Shown piece after piece: positions 32,789-37,228 of a DNA stretch of 37,228 nucleotides; the first letter of the stretch is position 1, and each line of letters begins with the position of its first letter. Where the stretch lies: positions 1 to 37,228 of the forward strand of contig JAQGHV010000167.1 in assembly GCA_028288785.1 (NCBI GenBank), written 5' to 3'. Under the pieces are notes generated by a model, which did not search any database, was not told where the DNA came from, and saw nothing but the letters and a program-made list of their open reading frames with translations. The DNA comes from Rhodospirillales bacterium. Lineage in GTDB: Bacteria; Pseudomonadota; Alphaproteobacteria; Acetobacterales; Acetobacteraceae. The position numbers were made by a program, and so were the translations under genes.

Positions 32789-32895
32789 GCGGCGGTCATG
32801 AAGAATGATCGTCGCTATTCGGCTTTTTTCATGCCCTCAGACGCCGGGCGCGAACCTCCGGTCCGCTTGGCTTCGCCGGACTGCCGGCGGCCGCC
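32789..32895 (+). repeat. Dispersed repeat family I, copy B
   Basis: It runs GCGGCGGTCATGAAGAATGA, then TCGGCTTTTTTCATGCCCTC, GCCGGGCGC, and CTTGGCTTCGCCGGACTGCC, ending in GGCGGCCGCC. It begins ten bases after the phosphatase stop. An open frame from 32786 runs through it into the small gene at 33002, so codons before 33002 are probably not coding. Confidence 0.75.
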
Positions 32896-33001
32896 ATTCG
32901 GCCGCTCGGAGCGAGTAGAGCACCCACTTCATTGGTATAAGGCCCCCTTGTACCTCCCCGCCCTTGATCGGGAGCGGTGGATCGCCGATCTACACCGCAT
33001 C

Positions 33002-33160
33002 ATGGGCAAACGTAGAAAACGCGCGGAGCGACACGGTATGTTGGCAGGCTACGACCGCACCCTGCTGAGCGTGGTGCCGACGCCGATCCGGCGCATGGTC
33101 GGGCTTTGGCTGCTTGGCCTGTCGCTTGGACTGCCCGCCTTCATGGCGGTTTTCCGCTGA
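33002..33160 (+). CDS. Small single-span membrane protein of unknown function
   Basis: Fifty-two residues with a basic N-terminus (GKRRKRAERHG), a segment LLSVVPTPIRR, and one hydrophobic helix, MVGLWLLGLSLGLPAFMAVF. The frame extends back to 32786 but crosses a dispersed repeat, so the ATG at 33002 is preferred; no clear ribosome site precedes it, and the ATG at 33038 is possible. Its stop overlaps the next start (TGATG), which ties it to the XpaC-like and TelA genes. I do not recognise the family. It might be a membrane partner of the following protein. Confidence 0.55.
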   Translation: MGKRRKRAERHGMLAGYDRTLLSVVPTPIRRMVGLWLLGLSLGLPAFMAVFR

Positions 33161-33942
33161 TGGAGCGCGCCGGTGCGCCTGGTTGGGGCGTGATGATGCA
33201 GCGCTTCCGTGACGGTATTCGAGGTCTGGGCCTACCCCTCCTCGTGGCACCGCTATGGTTCGACCTCCTGATCGAGATGTTCTCGAACCGGCCGAGCCGC
33301 ATCGTGGGCGATGCGCTTGGGATCGGGCTCGTCTGGCTCGCCGTCGCCATGCTGCGGCGGGGCGGTGCTGGCGATACGAGGCGTGCCGCCGCCGTGGTCG
33401 GGCTTGCCGCCGGCCTTACCGCAGGGCTGGCCGCGCATGTCGGCTGGCTGCCATCCGTGATGGCAGGGTTCGGCGCCTATGTAGGCATGCGGCTGCTCTA
33501 TGATGGCAGCTTCGTGGAAGCGCCGCCGCCGCCCGAGCCCATCGTCGAAGCACCCCCCGCGCCGCCCACGCCCGTGAGCATCGTGATCGGCGAGGCCGAG
33601 GCCCGGCTGACGCGTCTGCGCGCAACTGCGGCACGCCTCTCTGCGCCCAGCCTGACGCGCGTCGCGGATGCCATGGGCGCCGTGCTCGATGACCTCCGTG
33701 CCCGACCGGACCGACTGCCGCTCGCGCGCCGCTTCCTGGTCGTCCACCTCGATGGTGTGGACCGCATTGCGGACCGCATGGTCGCCGGCGCCGAGGCGCC
33801 CGAGACGCTCGGACCGCTGCTCGGTGAGCTGGAACGAACCGCTGGCGAATTGCGTTCCCATCTGCGCGCCGAGGAGAATGCGGCGCTCGAGGTTCAGGTC
33901 AAGGTCCTGTCGGACCGCTTGCGCGAGGAGGGCTACCGATGA
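33160..33942 (+). CDS. XpaC-like membrane protein (5-bromo-4-chloroindolyl phosphate hydrolysis family)
   Basis: A 260-residue protein. The N-terminal part has hydrophobic segments (LGLPLLVAPLWFDLLIEMF, ALGIGLVWLAVAML, AAVVGLAAGLTAGLAAHVGW and the stretch after it). A Pro-rich linker (EAPPPPEPIVEAPPAPPTP) follows, then a helical cytoplasmic domain with ATAARLSAPSLTRVADAMG and LARRFLVVHLDGVDRIADRM, which resembles the XpaC family. XpaC and TelA are commonly neighbours; despite the family name, a phosphatase activity is not established. Translation is coupled both upstream (TGATG) and downstream (ATGA overlap with telA). Confidence 0.72.
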   Translation: MERAGAPGWGVMMQRFRDGIRGLGLPLLVAPLWFDLLIEMFSNRPSRIVGDALGIGLVWLAVAMLRRGGAGDTRRAAAVVGLAAGLTAGLAAHVGWLPSVMAGFGAYVGMRLLYDGSFVEAPPPPEPIVEAPPAPPTPVSIVIGEAEARLTRLRATAARLSAPSLTRVADAMGAVLDDLRARPDRLPLARRFLVVHLDGVDRIADRMVAGAEAPETLGPLLGELERTAGELRSHLRAEENAALEVQVKVLSDRLREEGYR

Positions 33943-35012
33943 GCGACATCACCGCCACCGACAAGGCGACCCGCGAGGCCGCAGTCACCCGGCTATCTCA
34001 GGCACTCGACATCGCCGATCCGGGATCGATCCTGCGTTTCGGGCAGGAAGCGCAGAACCGCGCGACGTCGGCCGCCGACGCCATGCTCGAAGGTGCCCGC
34101 AACCGCGAAGCCGGGGAGGCTGGGCAGACGCTGTCCACGCTGCTCGCGACGCTGCGCGGCTTCGATATCTCGGCTTTCGGTGAAAAGCCGGGCCTGTTCG
34201 CGCGCATGTTCCGCAAGGCCGCGGCCGAGACACATGCCGTCGTCAGCAAGTACGAGGATATTCGCGGCCAGGTGGAGTCGGTCGGCGACCGGCTCGACAC
34301 CCACCGCACCCGGCTACTGGAGGATGTGGAGAAGCTGGAGCGCCTCTACACTGCAACGCTCGATTGGTTCCATGCGCTCGGTGACCATGTCGCCGCCGGC
34401 GAAGTGGTGTTGACGCGGGTGGACAGTGCCGATCTCCCGGCGCTCACCAACGAGGTCCAGGGCGGCGATTCCGTAGCCGCGCAACGCCTGCGTGATCTGC
34501 GCGCCGCGCGCGACGAGCTCGACCGCCGCATTCATGATTTGCGCCTGACGCGCCAGGTGGCGATGCAGGCGCTGCCGTCGATCCGCCTGATCCAGGAGAA
34601 CGACAAGGCGCTCGCCGCGAAGATCCAGAGCGTGATCGCCAACACCGTGCCGCTGTGGCGCCAGCAGCTTGCCCAGGCGCTGGCGATTGGCCGCATGCGG
34701 GAGGCGGGATCGACGCTGAAGGAAGCCACCGACCTTACCAACGAGTTGCTGACCGCCAATGCGGAGCGGCTGCGGCAGGGCAACGCCGAAGCGCGGGTGC
34801 AGCTAGAGCGCGGCGTGTTCGACATCTCCGCGGTGAAGCAGGCGAACGCTGCGCTCGTCGCGACCATCGAGGACAGCCTGCGTATCGCCGAGGAAGCGCA
34901 GGTCAGCCGCAAGGCCGCGGCGAAGGAGCTGGAAGCGGCCGAGACGGAGATCCGCCGCGCGCTGACCAAGGCGCGTGCAACGCCGTTGCCGGCGGGGTCG
35001 CCGCCGAGGTGA
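33939..35012 (+). CDS. telA: TelA/KlaA-family toxic anion resistance protein
   Basis: A 357-residue, mostly helical cytoplasmic protein. Landmarks include GSILRFGQEAQNRATSAADA near the N-terminus, FGEKPGLFARMF (the usual short loop after the first helices), YEDIRGQVESVGDRLDTHRT, QVAMQALPSIRLIQENDKAL and SVIANTVPLWRQQLAQALAI, all characteristic of TelA. The family was named for plasmid tellurite resistance, but its chromosomal members are thought to act in envelope stress; the molecular activity is unknown. It overlaps the XpaC-like gene by 4 bases and is followed at once by a dispersed repeat. Confidence 0.88.
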   Translation: MSDITATDKATREAAVTRLSQALDIADPGSILRFGQEAQNRATSAADAMLEGARNREAGEAGQTLSTLLATLRGFDISAFGEKPGLFARMFRKAAAETHAVVSKYEDIRGQVESVGDRLDTHRTRLLEDVEKLERLYTATLDWFHALGDHVAAGEVVLTRVDSADLPALTNEVQGGDSVAAQRLRDLRAARDELDRRIHDLRLTRQVAMQALPSIRLIQENDKALAAKIQSVIANTVPLWRQQLAQALAIGRMREAGSTLKEATDLTNELLTANAERLRQGNAEARVQLERGVFDISAVKQANAALVATIEDSLRIAEEAQVSRKAAAKELEAAETEIRRALTKARATPLPAGSPPR

Positions 35013-35015
35013 AGG

Positions 35016-35130
35016 GCGGCGGTCGTGAAAGCGATCGACCGGATGTTTACGCCCACAAGCGCGTCGTGCTGAAAACACCTTTGGTGTGACGTGCCGCCTC
35101 CGGCGGGCGGGCTCGCCTGATGACCGGCGG
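35016..35130 (+). repeat. Dispersed repeat family I, copy C (diverged)
   Basis: It starts GCGGCGGTCGTGAAAGCGAT, has GTTTACGCCCACAAGCGCG in place of the T-rich middle, gains about 25 bases with the small hairpin ACACCTTTGGTGT, and ends GGCTCGCCTGATGACCGGCG. It lies three bases past the telA stop. The remaining bases to 35327 show no gene. Confidence 0.55.
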
Positions 35131-35327
35131 ATCGGCCTCTCGGGATAATGCTGGTGATGGGGTTTTCGCCAGTCCTGCGGCGAGACAAGTCGCCTGAGGC
35201 AACGCCCGCGACCTGAGTTGGACTGACGCTGCGGTCAGCGAAGTCACGCTGCGACGCCAGCGGCAGAGTCCGAAGGAGCGCCGCTGGTACAGCGGCGAGG
35301 CAGGTGGCCGCAGGCGACCGCCGGTCA

Positions 35328-35353
35328 GATGAGGGCCCCGAAGGGCCCTCATC
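35328..35353. terminator. Bidirectional hairpin terminator candidate
   Basis: GATGAGGGCCC (35328-35338) pairs perfectly with GGGCCCTCATC (35343-35353) around loop CGAA. It lies 18 bases beyond the stop of the minus-strand ketopantoate reductase gene, between convergent genes. No T-run is present on either side. Confidence 0.65.
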
Positions 35354-35371
35354 CGCTATCGCCGTCGGATG

Positions 35372-36286
35372 TTACCGAACGCGCTCGGCCGAATACGCCA
35401 TCAGGTGCGTGAACACGGTGCGCAGCAGCGGCACCGGGCCGGTCGCGCGGGCGATCATATCGCCGATGACATGCTCAGCCTCGACGGCCGCACCCCGCAG
35501 GATGTCCCGGAACATCGAAGCGGTGGCGCGTGATCCCTTCGCCTCAAGCATCCCGCGCAGGCGCCCCAGATGTGCCTCGCCCGGCGGATGCCCGGCAGCG
35601 GCGGCAACACTCGAGCATTCCGCCATGATGCCTGCGAGGAATTCCGTCCCGCCCGGCGCGGCGTTGATGGCGCCGAGTGGGGCGCGCATCAGCGACGTGC
35701 TGCCGGCGATGCTGGCCAGCAGGACCCACTTCTCCCACATGTCCTGCATGATGCGTGGGCTCGCGGTGAAATCGAAGCCGCACCCCGTGCAATCGGCGGC
35801 GAAGGCCTCGACGCGCGGCGAGATGCTGCCGTCGCGCTCGCCGAACTTCATCTCCGCATAGGGTGCCAGGTGGATCACCTCGCCGGCCTCGCCCAGCGTC
35901 GTCGCGATGCCGGCGAGCCCGCCGAGCACCGCGCCGGCGCCGAAGCGTTCCTCGAGCATGGTGAGGTGTCGCATGCCGTTCAGCATCGGAAGGATGGCGG
36001 TGCCGGGGCCGACCGCGGGCGCGATATCGGTCATCGCGCTGTCGAGGTCATAGGCCTTGCAGCTGAGCAGGATGAGGTCGTAGCCGCCGCCTAGCTTGTC
36101 CGCGGTTACGGTCGGCGGGGAGGGCAGGGTCACATCGCCGGCCGGGCTCTTCACGATCAGCCCGTGTTCGGCGAGGATCGCGGCGCGCTTCGGCCGCACG
36201 AGGAAGGTGACATCGCGCTGTTGCTGCAAAACCCGCGCGCCGAAATAGCCACCGATCGCGCCGGCGCCGACCACCAAGATCTTCAT
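35372..36286 (-). CDS. panE: 2-dehydropantoate 2-reductase (ketopantoate reductase family)
   Basis: A 304-residue NADPH-dependent enzyme that reduces ketopantoate to pantoate in coenzyme A synthesis. The N-terminal Rossmann motif is VGAGAIGGYFGARV (Gly7, Gly9, Gly12), ILLSCKAYDLDSAM holds the conserved cofactor/catalytic Lys region, and LPMLNGMRH has the conserved Asn-Gly. PRIMQDMWEKWVLLASIAGS matches the second catalytic Lys and the start of the helical C-terminal domain. AAGGA lies 8 bases before the ATG at 36286. Paralogues of PanE with other substrates are common, so the exact reaction is less certain than the fold. Confidence 0.85.
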   Translation of the reverse strand: MKILVVGAGAIGGYFGARVLQQQRDVTFLVRPKRAAILAEHGLIVKSPAGDVTLPSPPTVTADKLGGGYDLILLSCKAYDLDSAMTDIAPAVGPGTAILPMLNGMRHLTMLEERFGAGAVLGGLAGIATTLGEAGEVIHLAPYAEMKFGERDGSISPRVEAFAADCTGCGFDFTASPRIMQDMWEKWVLLASIAGSTSLMRAPLGAINAAPGGTEFLAGIMAECSSVAAAAGHPPGEAHLGRLRGMLEAKGSRATASMFRDILRGAAVEAEHVIGDMIARATGPVPLLRTVFTHLMAYSAERVR

Positions 36287-36564
36287 CGCTCAAATCCTTG
36301 TTGCTGGGCCTCTTATCGACCGGAGTGCCCGCCTGCGCCACGGGCAGACTTCCGAAGTGGCCCCATCGGGAGGCCGGCGAGCCAAGGGGCGTGGTGGAGC
36401 AAGCGTTCCGGCGGTGGGAGCCTCGCGTCCCTGGCCGCCAGACGCCGGGAGGTGCTCATTCCGGGCAGCGGCGCCGCTATGTTTTCTTCCCGGTACGCGG
36501 GCGCTTGGCATGCCCGCGCAAGTCATCGTGGAGCGGGTGCCTTCGTCGCGTGATCTGCGTGATC

Positions 36565-36581
36565 GTTCCGGCGCCCGGAAC
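36565..36581. terminator. Short hairpin after rsmD
   Basis: GTTCCGG (36565-36571) and CCGGAAC (36575-36581) form a perfect 7-bp stem with a 3-base loop, 23 bases past the rsmD stop on the minus strand. There is no T-run. The rest of the 36287-36603 gap contains no supported gene and should include the panE promoter, which I could not locate. Confidence 0.35.
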
Positions 36582-36603
36582 AACTCGCTATCCGCCGCGC
36601 TGC

Positions 36604-37176
36604 TCAGCCGGCTCGCAGCACCGTCACAGCGCCGGCGCCGTGTGCGCGGGTCGCCAACACCTGCCAGCCAGGCGCGCTGCCCTCGGCGAGCGCGGGCACG
36701 CAGTCTTCACCGCGCGGGTGCTCGGCGACCACCACTGCGGCCCGCGTGATCCAGCCCGCTTGGTGCAGCGCCCCGAGCGTGCGCAGGATCAGCCCGGCGG
36801 CGTAGGGAGGATCGAGGAAGATGAGCCCGCACGGTGCCGTGGCACGCGGTGGCCGCGTCGCGTCGCATGCCATGACAATGGCATCGGCGCCGCAGGACGC
36901 GACATTCGCGCGGAGTGCCGCCAGCGCCGCGCGATCCTTTTCGAAGAACACCGCACTCGCGGCGCCGCGCGACAGCGCCTCCAGCCCCATGGCGCCGGTG
37001 CCGGCGAAGGCATCGAGCACGCGCTGTGTCCCGAGCCACTCCCGCCCGCCCCACTCCGCGTGCCAGAGCATGTCGAACAGCGCTTGGCGCAGGCGTTCGG
37101 ACGTAGGCCGCGTCGAACTTCCTGCCGGCGAGGCCAGGTTCCGCCCGCGCCACTGCCCCGCGATGATGCGCGGCAA
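36604..37176 (-). CDS. rsmD: 16S rRNA (guanine966-N2)-methyltransferase RsmD
   Basis: A 190-residue SAM-dependent methyltransferase that modifies G966 of 16S rRNA in the 30S subunit. MPRIIAGQWRGRNLASPAG is the classic N-terminus, PTSERLRQALFDML the conserved second block, DAFAGTGAMGLEALSRGA (from residue 55) the SAM site, and FLDPPY (Asp122-Tyr125) the N6/N2-methylase catalytic motif. The start codon is TTG at 37176: an in-frame TAG lies only three codons upstream, so no earlier start is possible, and homology begins exactly here. It follows the probable rluB gene by six bases, the usual arrangement in alphaproteobacteria. Confidence 0.93.
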   Translation of the reverse strand: MPRIIAGQWRGRNLASPAGSSTRPTSERLRQALFDMLWHAEWGGREWLGTQRVLDAFAGTGAMGLEALSRGAASAVFFEKDRAALAALRANVASCGADAIVMACDATRPPRATAPCGLIFLDPPYAAGLILRTLGALHQAGWITRAAVVVAEHPRGEDCVPALAEGSAPGWQVLATRAHGAGAVTVLRAG

Positions 37177-37182
37177 GGGCTG

Positions 37183-37228
37183 CTACTCGTCCCGCCGCCG
37201 CCCACGCGCGGCGGGGCCGGCATTGCGG
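37183..37228 (-). CDS. 3' end of a probable rluB-type pseudouridine synthase (partial)
   Basis: Fourteen codons and a TAG stop run in from the window edge: RNAGPAARGRRRDE. A basic Gly/Arg-rich tail ending in Asp-Glu directly before rsmD is typical for large-subunit pseudouridine synthase (RluB) genes of alphaproteobacteria. The identification rests on context and tail composition only. Confidence 0.45.
   Translation of the reverse strand, partial: RNAGPAARGRRRDE

Noticed and set aside
32786-33001. N-terminal extension of the small membrane protein
   Set aside because: The codons are mostly those of repeat copy B and resemble no protein; the repeat occurs elsewhere outside genes.
36290-36583. 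97-codon minus-strand frame between rsmD and panE
   Set aside because: Arg/Pro/Ala-rich with no motif and no ribosome site; probably chance in GC-rich DNA.

Overview
The window is GC-rich (most genes look close to 70% GC) and codes densely on both strands. It looks like part of the chromosome of an alphaproteobacterium, most likely an Acetobacteraceae/Roseomonas-like member of the Rhodospirillales. The signs are an alphaproteobacterial-type intracellular PHB depolymerase, many periplasmic-binding-protein ABC transporters with Tat-type signals, an rluB-rsmD pair, and several short dispersed intergenic repeats. The genus is inferred from gene content, not shown. No rRNA, CRISPR array, complete insertion sequence or prophage was seen.

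Layout. (1) 1-4150: a PLP aminotransferase, tRNA-His, then an A/T-richer stretch with a family 2 and a family 8 glycosyltransferase separated by about 530 bases without an intact gene; this looks like imported surface-polysaccharide material beside a tRNA. (2) 4200-8920: a small-molecule catabolic cluster with an SDR protein lacking the usual catalytic residues, a frameshifted cyanase, an aspartate dehydrogenase, a branched-chain-type periplasmic binding protein and an amidohydrolase preceded by a hairpin that covers its ribosome binding site. (3) 8950-13690: PHB depolymerase divergent from a glutathione S-transferase, a cupin gene remnant, and a stand-alone AceE-like E1 enzyme. (4) 14010-17720: a peptide-type binding protein, a GMC oxidoreductase, a 283-bp imperfect palindrome and tRNA-Leu(TAG). 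(5) 17767-19527: trigger factor with an insert of about 150 residues in its PPIase domain. (6) 19745-25747: a complete branched-chain-type ABC operon (livG, livF, two paralogous binding proteins, livH, livM). (7) 26642-32779: a complete peptide-type ABC operon (dppD, dppF, binding protein, dppB, dppC) ending in a PPP-family phosphatase, with the genes mostly overlapping by 1-4 bases. (8) 33002-35012: a coupled cassette of a small membrane protein, an XpaC-like membrane protein and TelA. (9) 35372 to the end: ketopantoate reductase, rsmD and the last codons of a probable rluB, all on the minus strand.

The theme is uptake and catabolism of amino-acid, peptide or N-containing organic compounds: two full ABC importers, two further binding proteins without their own permeases, and oxidoreductases and hydrolases to process what is taken up. 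Substrates cannot be read from the sequence.

The most unusual features are the trigger factor carrying what resembles a phage-tail-type beta-sandwich domain, the SDR with all three catalytic positions changed, three families of dispersed intergenic repeats (one copy forms the first codons of a transport-protein reading frame), and two decaying genes (cyanase and cupin).
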